From the NCBI RefSeq assembly GCF_041262165.1, contig NZ_JBGCBY010000011.1, positions 62,001-126,000 on the forward strand: a stretch of 64,000 bases of DNA, read 5' to 3'. Numbering within the stretch: position 1 is the stretch's first letter; each line of letters begins with the position of its first letter. Shown here in pieces: positions 15,972 to 24,003 of this stretch. The position numbers and the translations under genes are program-made. The notes beneath the pieces were generated by a model. The model did not search any database, was not told the DNA's origin, and saw nothing but the letters and a program-made list of their open reading frames with translations. The stretch is from Streptacidiphilus sp041262165 (GTDB lineage Bacteria; Actinomycetota; Actinomycetes; Streptomycetales; Streptomycetaceae).

Positions 15972-16126
15972 ATGGCACGCACCTGATCAAGGTGTCCCGC
16001 ACCTCCTGGCCGCCCGTCGTCAAGGTCGTCTGCCCCGCCTGTCGCAGCGTCAGGAAAGCCCGACCCGTCGGAGTCGCCGCCCTCGACGGCAAGCGCAGGG
16101 AGGTCTTGCAGTGCACCTCGAAGGAA
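15972..16126 (+). pseudogene. small Cys-motif (zinc-ribbon-like) protein, frameshifted at codon 4
   Basis: ATG 15972 with AGGAAGG upstream opens MART then meets TGA. One base out, the sequence reads LIKVSRTSWPPVVKVVCPAC, RSVRKARPVGVAALDGKRRE, VLQCTSKE: a C-x-x-C motif and a later Cys, typical of small zinc-binding proteins. ACCTGATC would read ACC CTG ATC with one more C, so a single-base deletion in a C run explains the break. The right end is not defined. Confidence 0.55.
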
Positions 16127-16254
16127 CCGTACTCGCCGCCGCCGTCTCAGACGCGGGTAGGGACCATCCGGCGCGCCACGCCGCTTAGCGGTACCCCGCC
16201 CGACTCTCCCCTCGAAGCGAAGCTGATACTAGGGCGCCGTCGCCGAGGGGAATC

Positions 16255-16743
16255 ATGGTCGCCAACATCAGCATCGCAGCGTTCGTCTGGCTGTTCTTCC
16301 TGACCATGACAGTGTTCATGGCGCGAGTGGCGTGGCTCTATTGGTTCCACCCCGACCGTGCACCGCGCATCAACCTGACCAAGTCCTCGGACCCGTCGGT
16401 GATCCGCGGACACGTCCGCGGCATCCTGCCGTTCGTCGGATTCCCGCTGGGTCTTACCGTCCTGTTTCCCGCGATACTCGCGAGCACCCTTGTAACCGGA
16501 ACGTCGCACACCGTCTTCACGTTGATCGCCGGTGCGTGCATACCGGGCTTCATGCTTTCGTTGGCCGCACACGCCACCGTCGCGTGGTTCAACTGGCCGA
16601 AGTTCCTCGCACCACCCCATCTGCGGGACGAGACCGGCGACCGAGTGGTTGAGGCATCGCAGAGAGCTTCGAATCGCCCTCGAAGAGGCAGCAGAACGCG
16701 ATGCCCTAGAACATCGCCCGAACGCTCACCAGTGACAGGATAA
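16255..16743 (+). CDS. multi-spanning membrane protein, unknown
   Basis: 162 residues, ATG 16255 with GAGGGGAATC upstream. Hydrophobic stretches at about residues 5-28, 57-80, 85-112 and a charged C-terminus indicate three membrane helices; residues 130-162 are basic, Arg/Ser-rich. A possible HPDRAPRINL loop lies after helix 1. No family recognised. It ends at the left arm of an inverted repeat that precedes the integrase, and may be a cargo protein of the island. Confidence 0.6.
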   Translation: MVANISIAAFVWLFFLTMTVFMARVAWLYWFHPDRAPRINLTKSSDPSVIRGHVRGILPFVGFPLGLTVLFPAILASTLVTGTSHTVFTLIAGACIPGFMLSLAAHATVAWFNWPKFLAPPHLRDETGDRVVEASQRASNRPRRGSRTRCPRTSPERSPVTG

Positions 16744-16758
16744 TTCCACTTATCCTGT
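16735..16758. promoter_or_regulatory. inverted repeat ahead of integrase gene
   Basis: ACAGGATAA (16735-16743) and TTATCCTGT (16750-16758), perfect 9-bp arms with a 6-nt spacer, six bases before the integrase ATG. AT-rich for this genome. It could be an operator, a terminator of the preceding gene or a recombination core-type site. Confidence 0.5.
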
Positions 16759-16763
16759 ATGGC

Positions 16764-17728
16764 ATGGATGCTGACGCTCTGCCAGTTCGCACTCCTCACT
16801 CGCCCTCCCGGGCCCCGGGCCGCTCACCCTCGACCTGATCGCGGGATGGCTGCTCGAGCAGACGTCCGAGAACACGCGGAAGGCGTACGGCAGGGACCTC
16901 GGCCGGTTCGCCGCGTTCCTCGGGCAGCACGGCGTCGACCTCCTCGAGGCCACCCGCCCTCAAGCCGCAGCGTGGGCCGAGTCGATGCGCCGCGACCTCA
17001 AGCCCGTCGGCAGCCGCCGCACCGGGGAGACCACCATCGCCCGCCGACTCTCCGCCGTGTCCAGCTTCTACAGCTACGCCGTCGACCAGGACGCCCGGCC
17101 CTCGAACCCGGTCAAGACGATGAAGCGCCCGCAGCCTGTCGGCGTCGACGAGGACCGGGTCGCCTGGTTGGACACCGCGCAGTCGAAGGCGTTCCTTGCG
17201 GCGGCCCGCGCGCACTCTGCCCGTGCCTTCGCCTTGGCGGCGGTGATGCTCACCACCGGCTGCCGCACCACCGAGGCCCTCGCCGCTGACGTCAGTGACT
17301 GGTCCTGGCGTGGTGGACACCGCTTCGTGACCGTCACCCGCAAGGGTGGGAAGCGCCAGGCCCTGCCGCTTGCACCCTGGGTCGGCGAGGCTGTCGACAC
17401 CTACCTCGACGGCCGTGCGGACGGCCCGCTGTTCGCCACCGCCGCGCGCTCTGGTCACCACGGCCGGATGGATGAGCCCGCGCTGTGGCGTCCGGTGAAG
17501 CGCCTCGCCACCAAGGCCGGGCTACCCGCTGCGCTGGTCGCCGACCTGCACCCGCACAGCCTGCCGCACTCGGCGATCACCGGGGCGCTCGAGGCCGGCG
17601 GATCGCTGCGGGACGTGCAGGCCATGGCCGGCCACGCCGACGCCCGCACGACCGAGCGCTACGACCGCCTGCGCTGCCGCCTCGACTCCATCCCGGTCTA
17701 CGCCCTGGCCGCCGCACTCGCCGACTGA
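16764..17728 (+). pseudogene. tyrosine recombinase (integrase), frameshifted and with altered catalytic Arg
   Basis: ATG 16764 starts MDADALPVRTPHSP; within the GC run at about 16800-16830 the frame shifts and the rest reads LTLDLIAGWLLEQTSENTRK, AYGRDLGRFAAFLGQHGVDL (SAM-like core-binding domain), then the catalytic domain with TTGCRTTEALA (Arg I), TRKGGKRQALPLA (Lys), GHADARTTERYDR (His/Tyr). The H-x-x-R box reads HPHSLPHS: the second catalytic Arg is Pro (CCG at 17564-17566). Both lesions imply an inactive enzyme. Homologues integrate AICEs and similar plasmids into tRNA genes. Confidence 0.85.
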
Positions 17729-17789
17729 CGTGGTCGCTGGGTGGCACAGCGCTCCTCCAGCCGCACGGTTGAGAGCGGAGGTGATCGGC

Positions 17790-18090
17790 ATGTATGACCT
17801 CCGCGCGCAGTACGAATGCAACACGCCCGGATCCCTTGAACAGCTGTGGCACATCACCCGCGAAGGGGCCCTTGTGAGCCTGTGCGGGAGACCACTCAGC
17901 CCGTCCGCAGAGGCTCACTCCCTGGGTTGACCCGCTCGTCGTAGACGGCACGCTGTGCGGGCCGTGTAAGAGGAATCTCGATGAGCTGCGGGGTGCGCAG
18001 AGTGAAACCGAGAGGTCCCGGTTGCCCGCCAGTGCCCGGATGCGGGTGGTGACGGCGGGGCGGCTCGTTGAGTCATGGGCGTCATCGTGA
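17790..18090 (+). pseudogene. small Cys/His zinc-binding type protein, frameshifted
   Basis: ATG 17790 has GGAGGTGATC as a near-ideal ribosome binding site. Reads MYDLRAQYECNTPGSLEQLW then HITREGALVSLCGRPLS, ends prematurely at TGA 17928-17930; the next frame continues DPLVVDGTLCGPCKRNLDEL to a stop at 18088-18090. The complete protein would have H...C-G...C-G-x-C, the treble-clef arrangement of many small streptomycete plasmid proteins. One extra or missing base near 17925. Overlaps the start of the next, paralogous gene. Confidence 0.65.
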
Positions 18091-18347
18091 TGATCGAGCC
18101 GCAAGCGGAGCACGCACCCAATTTCGACGCCAAGAACTGGGTGATCTCCGGCCTTCGAGCGGTCCACGCTGCCCTCACCGACCCCGAGGTCCCGGAGGAT
18201 CCCGCTAACCAGACGCTCTGCGGCAGGGCCACTGCGAGGATGGAGAAGCACAGCTACCAGTCGCAGGGCCCGGGCGCGAGCTGGTACCCGCCGAACCTCA
18301 CCCCGTGGGAGTGCAAGGCCTGCTCTCAGGCGCTGCGCCAGATCTGA
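18075..18347 (+). CDS. small Cys-motif protein, paralogue of the preceding gene
   Basis: 90 residues from ATG 18075: MGVIVMIEPQAEHAPNFDAK, later AVHAALTDPEVPEDPANQTL, CGRATARMEKHSYQSQGPGA, and WYPPNLTPWECKACSQALRQ. The order His, then C-G-R, then C-K-A-C is the same as in the frameshifted upstream gene, so the two look like a duplicated zinc-binding family. Unknown function; the metal site is inferred from Cys/His spacing. No strong ribosome binding site; probably translated by coupling to the upstream frame. Confidence 0.55.
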   Translation: MGVIVMIEPQAEHAPNFDAKNWVISGLRAVHAALTDPEVPEDPANQTLCGRATARMEKHSYQSQGPGASWYPPNLTPWECKACSQALRQI

Positions 18348-18570
18348 GGCGGCGCAGCACTGCGACGCCGGGGCGTCCGCCCGTGTCCCGTACATCACCC
18401 GGACGGCCGGGCCGGTTCTGGTGCGGGGTAGGTGCGGAGGCCCCGCTCGACCCATGCCAGGGCCCCCGGCGGCCAGCTTGCGGACCGCGGCACGCCGTAC
18501 ATGGGCCACATGGTCGGCTACATCACGCAGCCCCTTCCGGTCGCCTCGCACGGTCTCGCTTGATCTGGCT

Positions 18571-19050
18571 TCAGCCAGTGACGGTGACGGTCCAGTCGCA
18601 CTCGCTATTGATCTCTAGGTGGTGCTGCCCAGCGTTGTACTGCGGGCTGGAGCCAGCACCCTTGGTCTTGAGCTCGTTGACGAGGGGCATGCCGGTTTCG
18701 TCGGAGACCATGAAGTTGCCTTGGCTGCCAAAGCTGGCGCAGTCGAACGTGTAGGCGAGGGTCCAGTTCCCGGCGGCGGTGAACTGCGCCGAGTTCTTGA
18801 TGCCGGTGCCCTTGAGCGTGAGCAGGGTCTTCGGCTTGGCGGGTGCGGGTGCTGGCGCACCTGCCCCGGTGGTGGATGCTGCGGGCGCGTCGGGTCCGGA
18901 GCTGGTGACGGTGGTTTTGGTGCCGCCGATGGCCGCGATGACGCCGATCACGACGGCTACCGCGACGACCGCGAGGCAGCCGATCCCGGCACACCCCTTC
19001 GCCTTGGACTTCGGTGCGGGTGCGGGCTGGCCGTACTCAGGCGTGGTCAT
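18571..19050 (-). CDS. membrane-anchored extracytoplasmic protein, unknown
   Basis: 159 residues from ATG (19048-19050; GGAG upstream). N-terminal cytoplasmic tail with Pro/Ala/Lys (MTTPEYGQPAPAPKSKAKGC), one membrane helix about residues 22-45 (CLAVVAVAVVIGVIAAIGGT), a Ser/Thr/Ala/Pro spacer, and a beta-rich domain with two Cys (AYTFDCASFGSQGNFMVSD ... INSECDWTVTVTG) likely disulfide-bonded outside. Common in streptomycetes; role unknown. Its promoter region is shared with the plus-strand regulatory trio. Confidence 0.75.
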   Translation of the reverse strand: MTTPEYGQPAPAPKSKAKGCAGIGCLAVVAVAVVIGVIAAIGGTKTTVTSSGPDAPAASTTGAGAPAPAPAKPKTLLTLKGTGIKNSAQFTAAGNWTLAYTFDCASFGSQGNFMVSDETGMPLVNELKTKGAGSSPQYNAGQHHLEINSECDWTVTVTG

Positions 19051-19243
19051 GGCTCGGCTCCGTGAGGGTGGTGGCGGCTTTGTCCTGGCGGGAGCCTGCC
19101 AGCTATGGGAAGACTGTGCACACGGTGTGATGATTCCGTGATAGGCCGGAAGGGGTTGGCCATCTACTACTCCTCGCCAGGACGGCGCTACGGTGCGCAG
19201 CAGCCCGGTAACACGTCCGGGATCGAGCGAAAGGGTGACCACC

Positions 19244-19444
19244 ATGAAGCTCAAGTTCCTCGGCACCACGTCCAAGGACGGCGACTGCCCCACCCTGTAC
19301 GAGACCGAGACCGGTGACATCGTCGTCCAGGGCGACCGCCTCACCGACCCCGAAGCGCTGGAGCAGCTGCGCGACGTCAAGGACTCCGAGACGTTTGTCG
19401 TCATCCCCCGCGCCCTGCTCACCCGCTTCGCCCCCAAGGAGTAG
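19244..19444 (+). CDS. small acidic partner protein of WhiJ-like set
   Basis: 66 residues, ATG 19244, AAAGGGTGACC upstream: MKLKFLGTTSKDGDCPTLYE then TETGDIVVQGDRLTDPEALE. Small, acidic and placed just before a DUF6879 gene and an XRE/DUF5753 regulator, as small DUF397-like antagonists are in WhiJ-type regulatory clusters. Its sequence resembles but does not match DUF397 convincingly (single Cys after GDC, then a V-V-I-P strand). Six bases separate it from the next gene, so it forms the first member of an operon. Confidence 0.65.
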   Translation: MKLKFLGTTSKDGDCPTLYETETGDIVVQGDRLTDPEALEQLRDVKDSETFVVIPRALLTRFAPKE

Positions 19445-19449
19445 CCCGC

Positions 19450-19983
19450 GTGTCCGACCTGATCAGCGGCCCCGCCATCACGGAGTTCTTCCGCGACGGC
19501 TTCCAGCACACCGCCTGGCGCTGGGAGACCCGGCGGGCCTACGGCGTCGCCGCCGAGACCGAGGCACTACTGGCGTTCCTGCGCGGCGAGGACGTATCCG
19601 ACCCCGGGCGCCCCTGGCTGGCCCTGATCCGGCAGCTCACAGAGCAGCGGAAGACGGTGGGGCGCGTCCGCCTGGTCGACGATCCGCCGACGGACTACCA
19701 GCGGTTCCTGCTGGCGGACGTCACCGACAGCGTCGAGGCCGGCGAGGACATCCGGTACCTGCAGCGCTCCGAGGCGCAGCGTCACGGCCTGCCGGAACGC
19801 GACTTCTGGCTGTTCGACTCCCGCACCATCGGCATCTTCCACTTCGACGGTGACCGCTCCCTCGGCATGGCCCTGAGCGACGACCCGGCCGAGGTGCTGA
19901 AGGGCTGCCAGATCCGGGACGCTGCCCTGCACTTCGCGATCCCTGCCAGGGAGTTCAAGGCGCAGGTACCGTCGTCGGTGTGA
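19450..19983 (+). CDS. DUF6879-family protein
   Basis: 177 residues starting at GTG 19450. It carries the DUF6879 signature FRDGFQHTAWRWETRRAYGV and the C-terminal FHFDGDRSLGMALSDDPAEV, a family that in streptomycetes sits beside helix-turn-helix genes of the WhiJ type. It probably takes part in a ligand- or partner-controlled switch rather than acting as an enzyme; no catalytic motif is visible. Overlaps the next gene by four bases (GTGA). Confidence 0.8.
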   Translation: MSDLISGPAITEFFRDGFQHTAWRWETRRAYGVAAETEALLAFLRGEDVSDPGRPWLALIRQLTEQRKTVGRVRLVDDPPTDYQRFLLADVTDSVEAGEDIRYLQRSEAQRHGLPERDFWLFDSRTIGIFHFDGDRSLGMALSDDPAEVLKGCQIRDAALHFAIPAREFKAQVPSSV

Positions 19984-20823
19984 GCACCGACTTCCAGCAG
20001 GCCCGGATCACCCTCGGTGCGCGGCTTCGGGAGCTGCGCACCGAGGCCGGGCTCACCGGTCGACAGCTGGCCTGCAAGCCTGGGCTGGCTGCCCTCCAAG
20101 GTCTCCAAACTGGAGAACGGCAAGCAGACGCCCAGCCTGGCCGACCTGGACGCGTGGGCGCAGGGTGTGGGCAATCCCGAGTCCGCGGTCGAGCTGAAGG
20201 GCCGGCTGCGGGGCTTCGAGACCCGGTACAGGTCCTGGCGCAGGCAGCTGGCCGGCGGCCACCGGGCGCGGCAGGAAGCCGGGATCGTCGAGCTCTCGCA
20301 GACGCGGGTGATGCGCGGCGCCGAGTTCGGCGTGATCCCGGGGATCTTCCAGACGGCGGAGTACGCCCGTGCAGTATTGACCCGCTACGTCGAGCTGCGC
20401 GGCACCGTCAGGGACGTCGAGCCCGCAGTGAGTGCGAGGATGCGCCGCCAGGAGGCGCTGTACGAGCCCGGACGGGAGTTCCATGCCCTGATCTGGGAGG
20501 GAGCGCTTCGAGTCCTGATCTGCCGTCCTGACGTCCTGGTGGGCCAACTGGATCGGCTCGTCGGTCTGCTGGGACTGGGCACAGTCTCGCTCGGCATCAT
20601 CCCCTTCGAGGCACCGCTACGGATCGCACCGGGCGACGGCTTCTGGATCTACGACGACCGGCTCGTGATCTCCGAGACGTGGAACACCGAGATGTGGTTG
20701 GACGACGCCACGGACGTGGCCCTGTTCACCAAGATCTGGGACACCCTCAACGAGTCTGCGTTCTACGGTCCCCAGGCGCACCGCCTGATTGCCCGAGCGC
20801 GGGCCGCGCTGGACCTCGCGTAA
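19980..20823 (+). pseudogene. XRE/DUF5753-family regulator (WhiJ-like), frameshifted in its HTH
   Basis: GTG 19980 opens MSTDFQQARITLGARLRELR then TEAGLTGRQLACK. Next should come LGWLPSKVSKLENGKQTPSL, found one base out; TGCAAGCCTGGG has one C too many (20083-20087). After that the frame is open to 20823 with the DUF5753 ligand-binding-like domain: GIFQTAEYARAV, ALIWEGALRVLI, ISETWNTEMWLDD. The HTH is therefore split, and the product is probably non-functional unless restored. Partner genes lie upstream in the same operon. Confidence 0.8.
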
Positions 20824-20910
20824 GCAACTCTGCGAAGCAGACGAGCCCGCGAAAGCAACTCCGGGCAACTTCGGCACGTTGCGGCAACGCTGCTCTCTAC
20901 GGTTCTGGTC

Positions 20911-21186
20911 ATGGCGGATGTAGTGAGCCCCTCCACGCTCACGCTGCCCGAGGCACTGGGGGCACCCATGATGCAGCCACTGACCGAACCGAGCACCACC
21001 AGGCCGCGCCTGACACCCGCGCAGGACTTCCGGGTACGCGTGGCCCGCATCGACCTCGAACGGGCCCGGCAGCTCGACCTCGGGGGTGCGCCGCCGGCGG
21101 AGCTGGTCCTCACCGTGAGCAGTCTGATCGGCTCCGTCCTCGACCTGCTGCGGCTCGTTGGCGACCTGGCGGAGGTGACCGAGTGA
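20911..21186 (+). CDS. small helical hypothetical protein
   Basis: 91 residues from ATG 20911. Proline-rich start, then LTPAQDFRVRVARIDLERAR and LVLTVSSLIGSVLDLLRLVG, two amphipathic helices. Ends with a stop shared with the next gene (GTGA overlap), so it is the first gene of a three-gene coupled operon (20911, 21183, 21359). No family recognised; located just after the regulator, perhaps its target or cargo. Confidence 0.5.
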   Translation: MADVVSPSTLTLPEALGAPMMQPLTEPSTTRPRLTPAQDFRVRVARIDLERARQLDLGGAPPAELVLTVSSLIGSVLDLLRLVGDLAEVTE

Positions 21187-21362
21187 GCATGCCGACCAAG
21201 CCGCGGCCTGCGGGCCGGACGTGCGACTACTGCGAGCAGCCTGCCGAGGGTGTGATGGTGCGCCGGCGCCCGGGTGATCCCACCTCGAAGCGTGTCGACG
21301 TCGGCCACGACGCCTGCTACCGAACGTTCATGGCTGGCCGCGGCGGACGGCCAGCGCGATGA
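21183..21362 (+). CDS. small Cys-motif protein (zinc-ribbon-like)
   Basis: 59 residues from GTG 21183 (or ATG 21189). Contains RTCDYCEQPAEGVMVRRRPG and DVGHDACYRTF: C-x-x-C followed by H-x-x-x-C, a probable zinc site. Overlaps the previous gene by GTGA and the next by ATGA. Function unknown; the pair of small Cys proteins with their neighbour is typical of plasmid/ICE accessory operons. Confidence 0.6.
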   Translation: MSMPTKPRPAGRTCDYCEQPAEGVMVRRRPGDPTSKRVDVGHDACYRTFMAGRGGRPAR

Positions 21363-21618
21363 CTGAGCACCCCGACGACACCGTGTTCCTCGACGCGCGC
21401 AGGCGTGGACCAACAGCTGGTTGCGCTACTACTGCGACAAGTGCGCCGAGCGCGCGGCGACGATCCCGGTCGGGCACATCGAGGGCGCGTCCGGCCCTGG
21501 CTATGAGCTGCGGTTCTGCCGGGCCTGTGTCGCGCTGTTCCTGCGACGTGCCCGGTTCGCCGCGGCGCAGGCGCAGCGCCCGTTCGTGCCTGCCCTGCCG
21601 GACCTGTCGCCGACCTGA
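21359..21618 (+). pseudogene. small double-CxxC protein, frameshifted
   Basis: ATG 21359 (ATGA overlap with the preceding stop) reads MTEHPDDTVFLDA; about base 21400 the meaningful frame changes to QAWTNSWLRYYCDKCAERA, then GYELRFCRACVALFLRRARF up to 21618. Two C-x-x-C motifs form a classic zinc ribbon. A one-base change in the GCGCGC run at 21394-21400 accounts for the break. The third gene of its small operon. Confidence 0.65.
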
Positions 21619-21741
21619 CTCATGGTCTGCCGTCCGGTTGTCCACGCCCCCCAGGCGGACCCGGGCGGCGCTGTACGGGCCGCCCTGCCGCTGCGTGGAG
21701 GCGCGGCAGGGCGGCCTGACGGGGTTCGTAAGGCGGGCATG

Positions 21742-22512
21742 TCACATGCCGTATGCGGCGCCGTCCCGTGTCTCGCCCGCGGGAGGGGCGGTGAGGGTCA
21801 GCGTCTTGTTGTAGTCGGTGAAGTCAAGCTGGCCGTTGTCGGCCCCGGTGGTGACGACCCGCAGGATTAGCGGGGTCGCGGAGTCGGAAATGTCCATGGT
21901 GCCTCCGGCACCCGTCCCGTCGATCGGGATGACTTTCTGGCCGTTGACAGTGGCGATGGGGCCCTTGGTCGCCCCCGAGACATTTCCGATCGAGTCGGTC
22001 ATGTTCTTGGTCAGGTCGCACAAACCGGCGAGTGATCCCAATCCGCTGCTCTTGGCGCTGGTCGAGTAGTACTTACCGGTGAGCGCTTTCAGGGTGGCCG
22101 GGTCGCTCCCCCCTACCGACTTCCAGAAGACGGTGTCCGGCTTCATCCACACCTTGGTACCGATGACCACGATCTCGAACGAGCCGGAACTGCCCATGGA
22201 AATCTTTCCTGTGCAGCCCCGGCCAGGGGCGATCGACACGTCCATGGACATCGACGTACCCGAGGACTTGCCATTGCCGACCATGCGGACCGACTTTGCT
22301 GCCTTGAGGTTCGCGATGGCCTTCGTCGCTACCTCGCCAGCGCTGAGGCCGTCGAGCGGCCCTGCGGATGATGAAGGCGCGGCCGGGGCGGACGCTGCTG
22401 CCGGGCTGGCCTGGCTCGCCGGGTTGGTGCCGCCGCTGCCGCAGGCCGTCGCCCCGGCTGCGAGCGTGGCGCAGAGGAGCGCGGTTGAGGCCGCACGCTG
22501 ACTGGTGTTCAT
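21742..22512 (-). CDS. lipoprotein of LprG/LppX-like type
   Basis: 256 residues from ATG (22510-22512), AGGA upstream. N-terminus MNTSQRAASTALLCATLAAG with lipobox ATACG (Cys at about residue 25) for diacylglyceryl anchoring. Mature part: Ser/Ala spacer then a conserved LprG-like beta sandwich, with VRMVGNGKSSGTSMSMDVSI and DPATLKALTGKYYSTSAKSS. Family members carry lipids or glycolipids outside the membrane. Located on the minus strand between two plus-strand accessory genes. Intact. Confidence 0.75.
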   Translation of the reverse strand: MNTSQRAASTALLCATLAAGATACGSGGTNPASQASPAAASAPAAPSSSAGPLDGLSAGEVATKAIANLKAAKSVRMVGNGKSSGTSMSMDVSIAPGRGCTGKISMGSSGSFEIVVIGTKVWMKPDTVFWKSVGGSDPATLKALTGKYYSTSAKSSGLGSLAGLCDLTKNMTDSIGNVSGATKGPIATVNGQKVIPIDGTGAGGTMDISDSATPLILRVVTTGADNGQLDFTDYNKTLTLTAPPAGETRDGAAYGM

Positions 22513-22825
22513 GGAGTAGTTCCTGCCCTGGTTTCCACAGGGAGGCTGCACGGACGGCGCCTCCCCTGCGCGCGTGCTCGCTGCACAGGCGCCACATATT
22601 CGCACATAGAACCGATGGAATTTCAGTCAGCCCTGACGCAGGGTTGGAGGAGTGTCGTCCCCGCCAGTTGTGACCGTCCTGACCACAACTGGACGGCAGT
22701 CGTAGGCATATCCCACGGTTCAGTTGTCGCCGTCTCAGCAACGACTCGCCCAGCAACCGTGACCCGGACGGACGCGGTTGCGGCTTCGGGATGCCGATCC
22801 GCGGCGCAGCGGGGACTCTGAACAC
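22513..22825. other. gene-free stretch
   Basis: Contains the promoter region of the minus-strand lipoprotein and, on the plus strand, an ORF-like stretch without protein character. A pair of T/A-richer patches around 22600-22720 may hold promoters. Nothing else recognised. Confidence 0.3.
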
Positions 22826-23068
22826 ATGAGCGACACCACGCCCGACCCGGCTCACCAGCATCACGCACACGTCGTGGTTCACCGACCGCTCGGCGACGAG
22901 GTCGCCATCGCCTACCGGAACGTGGACATCCTCGGCACACGGGTCGGCAAGGCGTACCGGCTGGAGGACGTCGTCTAGTTCATGCGCCGCGCCGGCCTGG
23001 AGGATGTGCACTACGAGGATCCGCAGTTCGTGGAGTGGCAGGGCGGCGGACCCGACGTGTGGGAGTGA
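22826..23068 (+). pseudogene. hypothetical protein interrupted by an amber codon
   Basis: ATG 22826 opens MSDTTPDPAHQHHAHVVVHR, then PLGDEVAIAYRNVDILGTRV, GKAYRLEDVV followed by TAG (22976-22978). The same frame continues FMRRAGLEDVHYEDPQFVEW and ends at TGA 23066-23068. Sequence style is continuous across TAG, which probably replaced a CAG codon. Together with the 15156 gene this is the second in-frame TAG of the island. Family unrecognised. Confidence 0.6.
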
Positions 23069-23103
23069 GGGTCCAGGCATGTCCACCTCGGTGGAACCAG
23101 CGT

Positions 23104-23826
23104 TCAGCGTCGGCGTATCGGTTGTGCCGAGAGATCGTGTTTGTCGGCGACCGAGGCAAGGGTCTCGGACCAGGGTGTCCCCAGGAGGAGGCCGTTGAAG
23201 GCCAGCATCGCGTCATACAGCACATGCAGCGAGAAGAGCTGACATGGGACCGCCTCCGGAAACAGTGATTCCTGGCTTATCTGGAAGCCGTTCTCCTGGT
23301 CCCTGAAGTACAACTGCGCGCCAGTCAGGCTGGGGTGCGCGAAGCGCGACTCGACCTGGTAGTACGCCCGGAGGGTGTGAGACTCATACGCCCTGAACAG
23401 GTGGTCGATCTTGCGAAGCCGCTCATCGGGATGAGGAGGAATGTCCGTGGCGACCGTGGCCTCCAAAACCGCGTAGGCATCCGACTGCATGGTGTGCGTC
23501 ATGTCGGCAGCTCGCAGCATGTTCGCCAGCTGAATCTGGTCCTGCTGGAGTCCGCGGTTGAAGACATCGACCACCGAGTCCCCCTCGTCGGCAAGCCAGA
23601 GCAGCGTCATCGTGTGTTCAACGGCGGCTCGCCTGTTCGGTGCGGCAGCGGCGCAGCGCTGCTCCCGATGGAGCAGGAGCACAGCGCTGATCTGATCTCT
23701 GATGAGGAAGAACCAGCCCCAGCCCACCACGGCCGCGCGGTTCTGCGGATCCAGGTGCTCATGGAGGTCTGGGGTGATCAGCTCTTCGAGTCGGAGGATG
23801 GTCACTGCCGGATCGGGTGGCGTCAT
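23104..23826 (-). CDS. hypothetical helical protein (DUF5677-like)
   Basis: 240 residues from ATG (23824-23826). All-helical: NRRAAVEHTMTLLWLADEGD, ANMLRAADMTHTMQSDAYAV and HTLRAYYQVESRFAHPSLTG; the motifs E-H-x-x-x-L-L-W-L and R-x-Y..xxHP resemble DUF5677, a family of unknown function that recurs in genome islands. I cannot confirm it without a profile search. Intact, minus strand, neighbour to two broken plus-strand genes. Function not inferable; a defence role is only a guess from the island context. Confidence 0.5.
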   Translation of the reverse strand: MTPPDPAVTILRLEELITPDLHEHLDPQNRAAVVGWGWFFLIRDQISAVLLLHREQRCAAAAPNRRAAVEHTMTLLWLADEGDSVVDVFNRGLQQDQIQLANMLRAADMTHTMQSDAYAVLEATVATDIPPHPDERLRKIDHLFRAYESHTLRAYYQVESRFAHPSLTGAQLYFRDQENGFQISQESLFPEAVPCQLFSLHVLYDAMLAFNGLLLGTPWSETLASVADKHDLSAQPIRRR

Positions 23827-24003
23827 GCGCTCGATGATGGTGTCGGTTGATGGCGAGGGCTATCGAATTGATCGGTGGAGCCGCCGGGCCCGGATGTGGA
23901 GTCCGCGGCCGAGGCGCCCTGCCCAGCTCTCCACGTGTGGCGGGCCAGCAGCATCCCGCGGAACCGCTCCGTAAAGACACTTGATCGCTCTACCGTGTTC
24001 CAC

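Noticed and set aside
18348..18570. Possible protein remnant (frame with YMGHMVGYITQPLPVAS near 18500)
   Set aside because: Frame lacks a start with a ribosome binding site and no family is recognised; too weak for an annotation.
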